The translations under genes and the position numbers were made by a program. From Leptolyngbyaceae cyanobacterium C42_A2020_001 (lineage in GTDB: Bacteria; Cyanobacteriota; Cyanobacteriia; Leptolyngbyales; Leptolyngbyaceae): DNA of 35,757 nt. The stretch covers positions 1 through 35,757 of the forward strand of contig JACYLN010000018.1 of assembly GCA_015272515.1 (NCBI GenBank), given 5' to 3'. How positions within the stretch are numbered: position 1 is the stretch's first letter; every line of letters starts with the position of its first letter. The notes under the pieces were generated by a model. The model worked only from the letters and a program-made list of their open reading frames with translations. It searched no databases and was not told the origin of the DNA. Below, piece by piece: positions 1 to 9,498 of this stretch.

Positions 1-559
1 CGCATTTACCAATATAGGGGGAACACTGGAAATTGTCAACCGCTCTCTAAAGACTCTCTAGAGATGGGCTGTGATCTAGAAAGACTTAGACGATCGCGTA
101 GAGGTTTCCAGGAATCATGAACTGGTAACGACATCTGGTGATGACTATTTGAGTGCTGGCTCCTGACTCTTGCTCCCGTTGAACTCTAGTGGAATGGTTT
201 TAGTGAAAGCGGTTGGAGGGAGTTCTGAAAATGCGGTGGGAGGCGCTTTCTTTCCAACTAACACTCCTGGAGCTGTCATTCCAGGTAGTATTACCGTGAC
301 TCTTTCAGATGGCACAACGCAGACCCTCACCAATACCAATAGTAGTTCGTTTATTGGGTTCATCGCTGATCCGGGAAGCGTTTTCACGTCACTAAGCATC
401 GCTTCTGTTAATCCTGAGTTGGAAGTTTATCCAACCGTTAACGATCTTCTGATTGGCACGGCTATACCAACGCCTGCTCTATTGCCAGGATTAATTAGCA
501 TGGGCATGGCGGTGTGGCGCAAGCGTAAGGCGGAGTTAGCTAGCGATCGCGAGGCTTAA
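1..559 (+). pseudogene. PTPA-CTERM exported protein, C-terminal remnant
   Basis: The open stretch from a TTG at 170 to 559 encodes a beta-rich, Ser/Thr/Gly-rich segment ending in the tripartite sorting signal of cyanobacterial surface proteins: a PTPALLPG motif, a short hydrophobic helix and a basic tail (WRKRKAE). Sequence just before the signal (FIGFIADPGSVFTSL, then a VNDLLIG-like strand) resembles the extracellular domain these proteins usually carry. The same frame upstream (from position 2) is also protein-like but is interrupted by stops at 59-61, 77-79 and 164-166, and there is no convincing ribosome site at 170. I therefore read it as the 3' end of a decayed gene that enters from the left edge. 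A short intact protein with a TTG start is the alternative. Known of the family: the signal directs processing and sorting at the envelope. Confidence 0.55.
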
Positions 560-571
560 TCCCTTCCGTTC

Positions 572-636
572 AAATCTCCGATTTCTTAAAGCAGTTTTGC
601 AGTTTAAGCTAATTCTGTTGCAGAAATCGGAGATTT
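572..636. repeat. Long inverted repeat (15-bp perfect arms)
   Basis: AAATCTCCGATTTCT at 572-586 is the exact reverse complement of 622-636, with a 35-nt loop. It lies 13 nt after the stop of the PTPA remnant and 26 nt before nadC. It could act as a terminator for the upstream unit, a leader structure for nadC, or a mobile hairpin repeat of the type common in cyanobacterial intergenic DNA. No T-tract follows, so a plain intrinsic terminator is not well supported. Confidence 0.6.
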
Positions 637-661
637 ATATGGTTGGGGTTATTCAAGACTA

Positions 662-1549
662 ATGCGAAAGAATAGGATGAACATCACGACTGCTGTATTG
701 CCTCCGTTTTTAGTACTTGACCCCTTACTCCACAGTTGGTTGGTAGAAGACATTGGGAGGGGCGATCGCACCACTCAATCAATTTTTCATAGTAACTCTC
801 AGACTGGAGATGCCCAATGGACTGTCAAGGAATCTGGAGTTATTGCAGGCTTGCCGATCGCGGCGCGAGTGTTTCAACTGCTGAACCCGCATGTCAACTG
901 CACGGCAGCGGTAACAGAGGGACATTGGTGCGAGCGAGGGCAGACGATCTTGACCATTTCAGGTTCAATCGATGCCTTATTAACCGGAGAACGGGTGGCG
1001 CTCAATTTGGCAATGCGATTGAGTGGAATTGCTACTATGACACGCAAATACGTGGAGTTAATTGCAGATTTACCGGCCCAACTGGTGGATACCCGCAAAA
1101 CCACGCCTGGCTTGCGCTTGCTGGAGAAGTATGCAACTCAAGTCGGAGGAGCCGTAAATCACCGCATGGGCTTGGATGATGCCGTGATGATTAAGGACAA
1201 CCACATTGCCGCAGCGGGAGGGATTGGGGACGCGATCGCCCAAGTCCGTGCTCATGCTCCCTATCCTTTAAGTATTGAAGTCGAAACAGAAACGTTGGAA
1301 ATGGTGCAAGAGGCACTTCAACACGGTGCGGACATTATTATGCTGGACAATATGCCGTTAGAGATGCTGCGGCAAGCCGTTGCCATGATTCGGCAGACAC
1401 GCAACTCAGTAAAAATTGAGGCATCGGGCAACATTACACTTGAAACCATCCGGACTGTGGCAGAAACAGGAGTAGATTACATCTCCAGCAGCGCCCCCAT
1501 TACTCGCTCCTCATGGCTGGATGTGAGTATGCGTTTCACACAGGGGTAA
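662..1549 (+). CDS. nadC: Nicotinate-nucleotide pyrophosphorylase (quinolinate phosphoribosyltransferase)
   Basis: This enzyme converts quinolinate and PRPP to nicotinate mononucleotide, CO2 and PPi, the entry step of de novo NAD synthesis in the cytoplasm. The 295 residues match the family length. The N-terminal part contains LVEDIGRGDRTT. The barrel carries the PRPP/quinolinate-binding signature DTRKTTPGLR with the following HRMGLDDAVMIKDNH, then EVE, IMLDNM and EASGNI strands, and ends in ISSSAPITRSSWLDVSM, the cyanobacterial version of the C-terminal motif. ATG at 662 gives the longest form. A second ATG at 677 is equally plausible, because neither has a strong Shine-Dalgarno. No nadA or nadB lies nearby, so it is probably transcribed alone or with the next gene, 123 nt downstream. 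Confidence 0.95.
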   Translation: MRKNRMNITTAVLPPFLVLDPLLHSWLVEDIGRGDRTTQSIFHSNSQTGDAQWTVKESGVIAGLPIAARVFQLLNPHVNCTAAVTEGHWCERGQTILTISGSIDALLTGERVALNLAMRLSGIATMTRKYVELIADLPAQLVDTRKTTPGLRLLEKYATQVGGAVNHRMGLDDAVMIKDNHIAAAGGIGDAIAQVRAHAPYPLSIEVETETLEMVQEALQHGADIIMLDNMPLEMLRQAVAMIRQTRNSVKIEASGNITLETIRTVAETGVDYISSSAPITRSSWLDVSMRFTQG

Positions 1550-1672
1550 GGCATTCTTGGCTTCTTTACCCTGACAAGAATTCTGGAAGTGCTTTTGGAT
1601 TGACTTTGTGACCTTACAATGGGTTGAAATGACATGCAAGTTGTTCAACCAAAGAAAACCAGGAGTAGAAGC

Positions 1673-2761
1673 GTGCCGAAGTCTGCAAAGTACTTGTTGA
1701 TTGGCTCCACTGAAGCATATAGTGGCAAGTCAGCAACCGTCCTGGGAATTGCCCATCAATTGAAGGAGAAAGGCTTAGATATTGCCTATGGCAAGCCTCT
1801 CGGCACGTGCTGGGGAAATTCTTCTGGTGAAGTCATTGAAGAAGACGTGGAATTTGTGGCTCAAACGCTAGCCCTACCCCCTAATCGCTTGCAACCAACA
1901 GTGCTTCCATTGACGGATACAACGATTCAACGGCGGATCATGGGCGATGACCAAGTGAATTATCCCCAGATGCTTAAGCAGTATCAACAGATGCAAGGTC
2001 CAGACTTAGTCATTTTGGAGGGGCCCTCTAATCTGGAGGAAGGCAGCCTATTTGACTTGTCTTTACAGCAAGTCGCGGATGTTATTGGGGCCAAAATTCT
2101 GCTCGTAGCTCGCTTTCATTCGCTCTTGATTGTGGGTTCCTTAATCTCTGCAAAGCGTCGTCTGGGCGATCGCTTACTGGGAGCCTTTATTAACGACATT
2201 CCAAAGGAACGACTAGAGGAAGTTCAAAACTCTGTCAAACCCTTTTTGGAGCAGCGAGGAGTGCCGATTTTTGGCTTGATGCCCCGCAATGATTTGCTGC
2301 GGAGTGTGAGTGTGCGCGATTTGGTCGAAAAGTTGGGATCGGAGGTGCTATGCCGCCCCGATCGCCTGGATTTAATGGTTGAAAGCCTCTCCATTGGTGC
2401 AATGAACGTAAACTCAGCCCTGAAATACTTCCGTAAGGGGCGTAACATGGCAGTAATTACAGGCGGTGATCGCACCGACATTCAACTGGCAGCCATTGAA
2501 ACTTCAACCCAGTGCTTGATTCTAACTGGGCAAATGCGCCCCCACCCGGACGTGGTGAGCCGTGCCGAAGATTTGGAAATTCCCATTTTGTCGGTAGATT
2601 TGGACACATTAACAACGGTCGAAATTGTAGACCGAGCGATCGGACAGGTTCGGATTCACGAGCCAATAAAATTGCAATGCCTGTACAACGTAATGGCGCA
2701 GCACTTTAACTACGATCGCCTGCTGACTGACCTCAACTTGAAACTGGTTGCAACGCCATAA
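1673..2761 (+). CDS. BioD-like/DRTGG-domain protein (Pta N-terminal-like)
   Basis: The protein resembles the regulatory N-terminal half of long phosphotransacetylases. A dethiobiotin-synthetase-like P-loop ATPase domain (GSTEAYSGKSA near the N-terminus, ILEGPSNLEEG after it) is followed by a DRTGG domain (RNMAVITGGDRTDIQ, then CLILTGQMRPH). The catalytic phosphate acetyltransferase domain is absent: the protein has 362 residues against about 700 for full-length Pta. Such stand-alone forms are common in cyanobacteria and are usually annotated as phosphotransacetylase family proteins. The true role is not established, and a nucleotide-sensing regulatory role is inference. I prefer the GTG at 1673 because AGGAG sits 7 nt before it. 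An upstream in-frame ATG at 1634 adds 13 basic residues with no ribosome site. Confidence 0.85.
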   Translation: MPKSAKYLLIGSTEAYSGKSATVLGIAHQLKEKGLDIAYGKPLGTCWGNSSGEVIEEDVEFVAQTLALPPNRLQPTVLPLTDTTIQRRIMGDDQVNYPQMLKQYQQMQGPDLVILEGPSNLEEGSLFDLSLQQVADVIGAKILLVARFHSLLIVGSLISAKRRLGDRLLGAFINDIPKERLEEVQNSVKPFLEQRGVPIFGLMPRNDLLRSVSVRDLVEKLGSEVLCRPDRLDLMVESLSIGAMNVNSALKYFRKGRNMAVITGGDRTDIQLAAIETSTQCLILTGQMRPHPDVVSRAEDLEIPILSVDLDTLTTVEIVDRAIGQVRIHEPIKLQCLYNVMAQHFNYDRLLTDLNLKLVATP

Positions 2762-2869
2762 AAGCACCCTTAACGATCAGCCATCCGTGTCGAGAGTTAG
2801 AAGCCAGGTTAGAAAATTCAGCTTAAGATTTATTACGGAGCCAATCGTTGAGCTTAAGAATTAACTGCA

Positions 2870-3676
2870 ATGACAGCAAAAACCTGGTGGTCAAAGCTAT
2901 TCGCCTCCAACACCTCACAACCCGCTTTTAGCCAGAATCCGTCTGCGACCGTTATCGCATCACAGGGTGCAGTCGTTCAGATTGACAAACTCGGTAAGGA
3001 ATTCCAGGAAGGCGAAATTCAACGAACGGTGTTGCAGAATGTAACGCTGCGGTTTGATTCGGGTGAGTTCGTGGTGTTGCTGGGGCATAGCGGTAGCGGC
3101 AAAAGTACTTTACTGAATCTGATCAGCGGCATCGACAAACCCTCTAGCGGAACCGTGCGGATCAACGATTTGGCCATTACCGAATTGGATGAGCGATCGC
3201 GAACGCTATTTCGTCGGGACTACATCGGATTTGTGTTTCAGTTTTTCAATCTCATCCCCACACTAACCGTGCTGGAAAACGTTACATTACCGCAAGAGCT
3301 AGCAGGGCGCTCCTCTACCGTGGCTCAACAATCTGCCTTGCACCTATTGGAACGAGTTGGATTAGCTGATCGCATTCATACCTACCCAGATAAACTTTCT
3401 GGCGGGCAGCAGCAGCGAGTCGCGATCGCCCGTGCTCTGGCTCACGACCCCGCGCTGATTTTGGCAGATGAACCCACCGGCAATTTGGATGAAGAAACTG
3501 GACAACGCGTTCTACAAATTTTGCTCGATCTAACTCGCAATACAGGTAAAACCCTGATTATGGCAACCCACAATCCAGAGATTGCCCAACTGGCTGATCG
3601 CGTATTGCGCGTACAAGATGGTCACCTCACCCGTGTCATCGTGCATCCCGATGCTCTAGAGGAGGTTGTGGTTTGA
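2870..3676 (+). CDS. ABC transporter ATP-binding protein, AttE/LolD/MacB type
   Basis: This is the cytoplasmic ATPase of an exporter-like ABC system. Walker A is GHSGSGKST (about residues 72-80), the signature is [15 protein letters not shown], Walker B is [14 protein letters not shown], and the switch histidine lies in MATHNPE. The Q-loop region ([18 protein letters not shown]) is typical of the LolD/MacB/FtsE class that pairs with FtsX-fold permeases. An N-terminal extension of about 35 residues precedes the domain and is unusual for LolD-like ATPases. The stop overlaps the permease start by 4 nt (TTGA at 3673-3676), which indicates translational coupling. With the permease and the AttH-like lipocalin it forms an AttEFGH-like operon. 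Confidence 0.92.
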   Translation: MTAKTWWSKLFASNTSQPAFSQNPSATVIASQGAVVQIDKLGKEFQEGEIQRTVLQNVTLRFDSGEFVVLLGHSGSGKSTLLNLISGIDKPSSGTVRINDLAITELDERSRTLFRRDYIGFVFQFFNLIPTLTVLENVTLPQELAGRSSTVAQQSALHLLERVGLADRIHTYPDKLSGGQQQRVAIARALAHDPALILADEPTGNLDEETGQRVLQILLDLTRNTGKTLIMATHNPEIAQLADRVLRVQDGHLTRVIVHPDALEEVVV

Positions 3677-6246
3677 CTGCTGTCATTTCTAACCGTCCCC
3701 TCTGGCGCTTGGCATGGCAGCGCTTGCGGCAGCGTCCTTTGCAATACCTGCTTTGTATTGTGGGGATTGCGCTAGGAGTCGCCATGATGGTGTCGATCGA
3801 TCTGGCGAATGGTTCTGCTCAACGAGCCTTTTCCCTCTCAACCGATGCCATTACGGGACGAGCAACTCACCGGATTGAGGTGATCGCGCCCACAGGGGTT
3901 GATGAGTCCATTTACAGCCAGCTGCGGCGAATGCGCCATCATAGCCCAATGGCTCCCGTCGTCGAAGGCTACACCTTGGTGGAAGAGTTGGGCGCTCAAC
4001 CCATGCGGTTGGTTGGCGTGGATGTGTTTGTGGAAGCGCCGTTTCGCAGCTACTTTGGTGATGATGAACGATTAGATGCTCAATCAGTACAACTGTTGAC
4101 AGAACCGGGCGCGATCGTTCTCTCCCAGGATCTCGCCACTCAATACGATCTCAAGCTTGGTAGTGAATTGCATCTGGATATTGCAGGACAGCATCGCACG
4201 GCACAGGTGACTGGCATTGTTGCACCGAATGACACCTTGAATCGTCGCGCCTTGAGCAACTTGCTGTTTACCGACATCGCTACTGCACAAGAACTTTTGG
4301 GGCAGGTTGGTAGGCTCAGTCATATTGATCTGATCATTAATCAACCGGAAGAGTTGCAAGCGATCGCGGCAGCCCTCCCAACCGGACTCAAACTGGAAAC
4401 GGCAGAAGCCCAGAAAAATGCGGTGCAACAAATGACGGCAGCGTTTGAGCTAAACCTCACTGCCCTCAGCCTGTTAGCGCTGGTGGTGGGAATGTTCCTG
4501 ATTTATAACACTGTTACTTTCAGTGTCATTCAGCGTCGCCCCATCTTTGGCATTTTGCGCTGCTTGGGAGTCACGCAAGGTCAGCTATTTACCTTGATCC
4601 TGGCGGAAGCGGCGTTGTTTAGCGTGGTGGGGTCGATTTTGGGCGTTGGTCTGGGAATTGTGCTAGGGCGCAGCATTGTGGGATTGATCACCCAAACTAT
4701 CAACGACTTTTATTTTGTCGTCTCGGTGCAGCAGGTTACGCTAGCCCAAAGCACCCTTTTCAAAGGATTAACAGTGGGAGTGGCTGCCGCACTGTTCGCC
4801 TCGGCGTTACCCGCCCTAGAAGCGATGAACACGGCTCCAAGCCTAATTTTGCAGCGATCGACATTAGAAGGCAAAGTCCAAAAGCTATTGCCTAAATTGG
4901 CGTTACTGTGGGTGGGGTTAACCCTGGCAGGGGTGGCTCTGTTGCGCTGGCAAACGGGCGGATTGATTGCCGCCTTCAGCGGGTTGTTTGCCGTATTGCT
5001 GGGAGCCGCGTTGCTGGTGCCACCCCTGGTATCTCTGGGGATGAAGGCGCTTGCTTCCGTGGGATATCAGGTGGCGGGTGTGTTGGGGCGACTGGCTCCC
5101 CGCGACATTGTGCGATCGCTGAGCCGAACTTCAGTGGCGATCGCGGCATTGATGGTCGCTGTTTCTGTGATTGTGGGCGTGTCGATCATGGTTGGCTCCT
5201 TTCGCGGAACCGTGGTGCAGTGGTTGGATCAGACCTTGCAAGCCGATATTTACGTTTCTCCTCCCACAACGACTGCTAATCGAGTGTTGGGCAAGCTGAA
5301 TCCTGAAATTGTGGAAACCCTTAAAACCTGGGATGGGATTCGGTTGGCGGTGAGCTACAACGATGCCGATGTGCGCGTGGTTGATTTTGATCGTCAAGCA
5401 AAGTTGATCTCAGCGGATGGGGATGTGTCGCAAGGGAAGCGTCCCTATGCCTGGATTCGCCCAGATTTGGGAGCCGATCCCTGGAAAGCATTGGACACGG
5501 GATCTGGGGCGATCATTTCGGAAGCGCTGATCTTACGGGAAAATCTGGCTTCACCACCCGAAACCATCACCCTGGAAACCCCAGAGGGCGATCGCACCTT
5601 CCCAGTCTTAGCCGTTTTTTACGATTACTCCTCTGATCGAGGCACGATTATTCTCGATAATGACCTCTACACCGCCCTTTGGCACGACGATCGCGTTGCG
5701 TCTCTAGGGCTGTTCACTGCTCCTGATGTGTCTGTAGAAGAGACGGTTGCAGTCATTCGTACTCACTTCAAAGGACGACAAGATTTGCTGGTGCAGTCCA
5801 ATCGTAGTTTGCGGCAGGGGTCTCTAGAAATCTTCGATCGCACCTTTGCCATTACCAGCGCCCTGCGTCTCCTCGCCGTTGTCGTCGCTTTTATCGGCGT
5901 TCTCAGTACCCTCATGAGTCTTCAGCTTGAACGCACTCGCGAGTTGGGCATTCTCCGCGCGATGGGCATGACACCCCGCCAACTGGGAACCCTCACCCTG
6001 CTGGAAACAGGACTGATGGGAACACTGGCAGGCATTTTCGCGATGCCGCTTGGGTTTGCTTTGGCATGGATTTTGATCTACGTAATTAATGTCCGCTCCT
6101 TTGGCTGGACATTGCAAATGGCGCTGGAAGGTCGCTACTTCTGGCAGGCATTGCTGGTGGCGATCGCGGCAGCTCTCCTAGCGGGCCTGTATCCAGCCCT
6201 ACGATTGGGACGGATGAACATTGCTACAGCAGTGCGCCAAGAGTAG
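3673..6246 (+). CDS. ABC transporter permease with two FtsX domains
   Basis: This 857-residue membrane protein has a MacB-like architecture in duplicate. An N-terminal helix (about 25-45) is followed by a periplasmic domain and a first FtsX block of three helices (about 265-380). A central hydrophobic pair (about 408-455) follows, then another helix (about 480-510), a second periplasmic domain, and a C-terminal FtsX block (about 725-850) ending in [16 protein letters not shown], the usual FtsX end. This is the fused permease form found in AttFG and in lipoprotein- or lipid-handling systems that extract substrates from the outer leaflet. It starts at a TTG overlapping the ATPase stop. The AttH-like protein follows 51 nt later. 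The substrate is unknown. Confidence 0.9.
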   Translation: MTAVISNRPLWRLAWQRLRQRPLQYLLCIVGIALGVAMMVSIDLANGSAQRAFSLSTDAITGRATHRIEVIAPTGVDESIYSQLRRMRHHSPMAPVVEGYTLVEELGAQPMRLVGVDVFVEAPFRSYFGDDERLDAQSVQLLTEPGAIVLSQDLATQYDLKLGSELHLDIAGQHRTAQVTGIVAPNDTLNRRALSNLLFTDIATAQELLGQVGRLSHIDLIINQPEELQAIAAALPTGLKLETAEAQKNAVQQMTAAFELNLTALSLLALVVGMFLIYNTVTFSVIQRRPIFGILRCLGVTQGQLFTLILAEAALFSVVGSILGVGLGIVLGRSIVGLITQTINDFYFVVSVQQVTLAQSTLFKGLTVGVAAALFASALPALEAMNTAPSLILQRSTLEGKVQKLLPKLALLWVGLTLAGVALLRWQTGGLIAAFSGLFAVLLGAALLVPPLVSLGMKALASVGYQVAGVLGRLAPRDIVRSLSRTSVAIAALMVAVSVIVGVSIMVGSFRGTVVQWLDQTLQADIYVSPPTTTANRVLGKLNPEIVETLKTWDGIRLAVSYNDADVRVVDFDRQAKLISADGDVSQGKRPYAWIRPDLGADPWKALDTGSGAIISEALILRENLASPPETITLETPEGDRTFPVLAVFYDYSSDRGTIILDNDLYTALWHDDRVASLGLFTAPDVSVEETVAVIRTHFKGRQDLLVQSNRSLRQGSLEIFDRTFAITSALRLLAVVVAFIGVLSTLMSLQLERTRELGILRAMGMTPRQLGTLTLLETGLMGTLAGIFAMPLGFALAWILIYVINVRSFGWTLQMALEGRYFWQALLVAIAAALLAGLYPALRLGRMNIATAVRQE

Positions 6247-6440
6247 GGAATGGATGATTGGAGATTAGGGATTTTAGATTGACATTGGAGATTTTGCATG
6301 AAGCGATCGCTGACGAATCTGTGTTTTATCCTGGCAATCGCTTGTGTGATGTGGCTGTCGTCGCCGCACTTATTCACGAATGCTGCCAACTCCTCCGCCT
6401 CACCCCCAACCTCCAATCGTCAATCTAAAATCCAAAATTC
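6247..6440. repeat. Inverted copies of a dispersed AT-rich repeat, one inside a coding region
   Basis: The gap at 6247-6297 carries GATTGGAGATTAGGGATTTT and AGATTGAC-like text. The complementary version (ACCTCCAATCGTCAATCT, AAAATCCAAAATTC) lies at about 6407-6440 within the next gene, where it is read as PPTSNRQSKIQNS. Related text recurs at about 27071-27180 and 30533-30565. This is a familiar type of dispersed cyanobacterial repeat; here one copy has been absorbed in frame. Confidence 0.6.
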
Positions 6441-7515
6441 CATCGCCTGGCGAGATCTACCTGCAACAGACACATCCAAGTTTGAGAAAGCGATCGCCCC
6501 TCGCAGTTGGCATTTTCCAGATGACTTTGGTGCCCATGAAGATTATCAAACCGAGTGGTGGTACTACACGGGCAACCTGGAAACCGCAGAGGGTAGAGAG
6601 TTTGGCTTCCAGTTAACTTTTTTTCGCCAAGCATTGTCACCGGGAAAACCCGTTTCCGCCTCTCATTGGCGCAGCAACCAAATTTATTCCGCCCACTTCA
6701 CGATTAGCGACATCGCCAGCGATCGCTTCTATCCCTATGAACGCTTCAGTCGCGGCGTGGTGGATTTAGCGGGCGCAGCGGCAAATCCCTATCACGTTTG
6801 GCTGGAAGATTGGTCAGCTAGCGAAATTGAACCGGGAGTAGTACGGCTGCAAGCCCAAACCTCTGATGTGGCGCTCGATCTGATCGTAAACCAGACATTA
6901 CCTCCCGTTTTACAGGGCGATCGCGGTTTGAGCATCAAAGGGGTTGAACCTGGAAACGCCTCGTACTATTACTCCCTGGTGCAACAACCCACCACAGGCA
7001 CGATCACAGTCAAAGGCAAACCTTTCACGGTCAGCGGCGTTACCTGGAAAGACCACGAATATTCCACCAGTTCTTTAAGTCCTGGCACCGTAGGCTGGGA
7101 TTGGTTTTCGCTCCAATTCAACAATGGCTCTGCCCTGATGCTTTACCTGCTACGGCACGAAGACGGCACTCCAGAACGTACCTCCGCTGCCATGTTTGTT
7201 TCACCAACCGGCGAGTTGACTCCCCTCACACCTCAAGACTGGACATTAGAAGTCCTGAACACCTGGAAAAGCCCTCAAAGTCAGGCAACCTATCCGGCAA
7301 AGTGGGTGCTGCAAATCCCCCAGTTGAATCTGGCTGTGCAGGGACAAGCGCTGATGCCCAACCAGGAATTGAACACCTCCACCGCTACTTATTGGGAGGG
7401 AGCCGTTGCCTTTCAGGGAAGCTTACAAGACCAACCCATAAAGGGCAAAGGATATGTAGAACTGACCGGATACGCCGATCGCCTGGATACGATTCTTTCT
7501 GCCAGCGCCCCTTAG
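6298..7515 (+). CDS. AttH/CrtC-like lipocalin-fold exported protein
   Basis: An N-terminal signal sequence (MKRSLTNLCFILAIACVMWL) leads to a mature protein with the hallmark EDYQTEWWYYTGNL and the paired beta-barrel domains of the AttH/carotenoid 1,2-hydratase family (lipocalin-like, COG5621-type). WKDHEYSTSSL and VGWDWFSLQFNNG are typical second-domain motifs. At 405 residues it has the usual length. Its position directly after the ABC ATPase and double-FtsX permease is the classic AttEFGH arrangement, so it is probably the periplasmic or outer-membrane substrate-binding part of that exporter rather than a carotenoid enzyme (inference). Residues about 33-46 come from a dispersed DNA repeat read in frame between the signal peptide and the first domain, probably a tolerated linker insertion. 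Confidence 0.87.
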   Translation: MKRSLTNLCFILAIACVMWLSSPHLFTNAANSSASPPTSNRQSKIQNSIAWRDLPATDTSKFEKAIAPRSWHFPDDFGAHEDYQTEWWYYTGNLETAEGREFGFQLTFFRQALSPGKPVSASHWRSNQIYSAHFTISDIASDRFYPYERFSRGVVDLAGAAANPYHVWLEDWSASEIEPGVVRLQAQTSDVALDLIVNQTLPPVLQGDRGLSIKGVEPGNASYYYSLVQQPTTGTITVKGKPFTVSGVTWKDHEYSTSSLSPGTVGWDWFSLQFNNGSALMLYLLRHEDGTPERTSAAMFVSPTGELTPLTPQDWTLEVLNTWKSPQSQATYPAKWVLQIPQLNLAVQGQALMPNQELNTSTATYWEGAVAFQGSLQDQPIKGKGYVELTGYADRLDTILSASAP

Positions 7516-7564
7516 CTCTAGAGAAAGTATTGGTTCAATCGGGTTCAGTGCTTAAATAGTCGCA

Positions 7565-8652
7565 ATGATTCTGACGAAAACAATGGCGCGTTTTCTAGTT
7601 GGCACTATTCCAGTCGTTGGACACGTTAGCCCATCGATTCCCATCGTTCGCCAACTGGTGCAGCGGGGGCACGAAGTATGGTGGTACACGGGCAAACTGT
7701 TTCAGCCCTACGTTGAAGCGACAGGGGCAACATTTGCGCCGATGATTCATGCGCTCGATTATTCAATTGCAGAGAATGTGCCGGAAGCCTGGGTAAAAGA
7801 ACGGGCAGCCGTCGAGGGAATCGCCCAACTCAAGTTTGACCTGAAGCACTTTTTTATTGAAGCGGCGATCGGTCATGTGCAGGACTATGACGAGTTACTC
7901 CAGCAGTTTCCCGCTGACGCGCTGCCATTGGGCTACCTCCGAGTTCCAAAGGATTTTTTGATGTGGTTTCGCCTTACCTATATTTAGTTGGAACCATTCC
8001 CGACTTTGAGTATCCCCGTAACGATCTGCCCGCGCAGATTCACTTTGTTGGTCCGATTCTTCCAGATCCGCCGGATGACTTTGATCTGCCTTCCTGGTGG
8101 GCAGACTTGGAAAAAGGGTATCCCGTTGTTCACGTTACGCAGGGAACCGTTGCCACGGAGTCCAATGATCTGATCGTGCCAACGCTGTCTGCCCTGGCTG
8201 AAGCAGAGGTATTGGTGGTGGCAACTACGGGAGGCAAACCCGTTGAAGCCATCAACCTGTCTCCAATTCCAGCCAATGCCCGGATCGAAACCTTCATTCC
8301 TTACTTTCGCTTGCTCCCCCATGTGGATGTGATGGTAACTAACGGGGGTTACAACGGAGTGCAAATGGCATTAGCAAACGGCGTGGCGCTGGTTACGGCT
8401 GGGCAAACCGAGGACAAGCCAGAAGTGTGTGCGCGGGTAGAGTGGGCAGGGGTTGGCATCAACCTCAAAACTAAAACACCCACTCCCAAACAGATTCGAG
8501 CCGCCGTGCAACAACTTCTATCGAATCCTCAGTACAAAGCGCGATCGCAGTTTTTTCAAACCCAAATGCAACAATACAACGCCCCAGTGAGAGCCGCAGA
8601 ACTCTTGGAACAACTAGCCACCAGCAAACAACCCATCACGACAAATGCGTAA
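7565..8652 (+). pseudogene. MGT-family glycosyltransferase (GT1-like), internal deletion plus frameshift
   Basis: The 5' part (7565-7987; a second ATG is at 7583) encodes a GT-B N-terminal domain starting FLVGTIPVVGHVSPSIPIVR. The 3' part is in another frame and carries the nucleotide-sugar-binding domain (HVTQGTVATE, FIPYFRLLPHVDVMVTNGG, GQTEDKPEV). Around 7925-7963 the downstream frame can be read back as IGLPPSSKGFFDVVSPYLYL, which is ordinary family sequence, while the upstream frame reaches FPADALP and then turns to nonsense before its stop. The joint lies near 7925-7935. Roughly 80 residues that family members have between these motifs are missing, and the deletion is not a multiple of three. 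A functional enzyme is unlikely. A shorter second product from the GTG at 7963 would lack the acceptor domain. Confidence 0.85.
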
Positions 8653-9408
8653 CTAACATTTCTGCACCAGCAACACGGAATGGGAAGGTCGAACAACCTG
8701 ACTCAATCGAGTCAAAAACTTCTTCTTAAACTCTCCGTTCCCTGCTGAAAACTCTCGCCCAAAAAGATTAGCAACCTTCTCCTTCAGCGACATAAATTGA
8801 TAGCTTCTAACTGGGGTGTACCAGATTTTTCTGAATTGTTCAGGTGAGAAATATTGCAGCGGACGGACTTCGCCCCCCCCAACCAACCCACTGGCACGAA
8901 ACTTGTCGAAGTTGTAGACAAAGCCACCGGGTTGCAACTTCCGATAAATTTCGGTAATCAGGTTCTTCCGGCTCTCAACATCTTGAATTTGAGAAATGAC
9001 ACCTGCCATTGAAACCCAGTTAAAACTTTGGTCAGCAAACGGCAATGCCTCACCCTCGTAACTCAAGAAGTTGATAGCTGGATTTAATTTCCTGGCTAAG
9101 TTAATCGTCCCAGGTCTCAAATCTAGCCCGGTCAACTGCTCTGGACACAAACCCAAATCCAGGTACATTCGAGTACTGCGCCCGTTGCCACAGCCTAAAT
9201 CCAAAAGTTTCGCAGTTTCCAGGGAAATGCTACTCAAGCACACTGCTTTTGCTGTGTAATAGAGCAAACTGAGGCGATACGCAATCTCGTATTCACTCTT
9301 TACCGGATTCCAGGTATCTGCCTCATCAGGCTCCAAAACCTCGTAATCGGAGAGCACCTGTTGAGCCACTTGACCAAGCTGATTGCTGACCTGAGTAATA
9401 GATTCCAT
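8653..9408 (-). CDS. Class I SAM-dependent methyltransferase
   Basis: The Rossmann methyltransferase motif I is LLDLGCGNGRSTR (about residues 68-80), followed by the motif II acidic strand LTGLDLRPGTI, a FNWVSMAGVISQIQD motif IV region and LQPGGFVYNFD. The 251 residues fit a Methyltransf_11/25-type enzyme. The substrate cannot be deduced. The gene is convergent with the broken glycosyltransferase and its stop abuts that frame's stop directly (8652/8653). It follows the alpha/beta-hydrolase on the same strand after 90 nt, so the two could be cotranscribed. Confidence 0.85.
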   Translation of the reverse strand: MESITQVSNQLGQVAQQVLSDYEVLEPDEADTWNPVKSEYEIAYRLSLLYYTAKAVCLSSISLETAKLLDLGCGNGRSTRMYLDLGLCPEQLTGLDLRPGTINLARKLNPAINFLSYEGEALPFADQSFNWVSMAGVISQIQDVESRKNLITEIYRKLQPGGFVYNFDKFRASGLVGGGEVRPLQYFSPEQFRKIWYTPVRSYQFMSLKEKVANLFGREFSAGNGEFKKKFLTRLSQVVRPSHSVLLVQKC

Positions 9409-9498
9409 ACTTATCCCTGCGAGTAAGTTCCAGCAGGATTATAAAGTGGCAACCTGGTTCAAGCGGATTAACTAGGACACATCCCACCCGATAAAAAC

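Noticed and set aside
4086-4099. AGTACAACTGTTGA as a third LexA box
   Set aside because: The right half reads GTTG instead of GTWC and it lies deep inside the permease coding region.
7963-8652. Second half of the glycosyltransferase as an independent gene from the GTG at 7963
   Set aside because: The same frame continues upstream with family sequence (LPPSSKGFFD), so it is the broken gene's 3' part; the acceptor domain would be missing.
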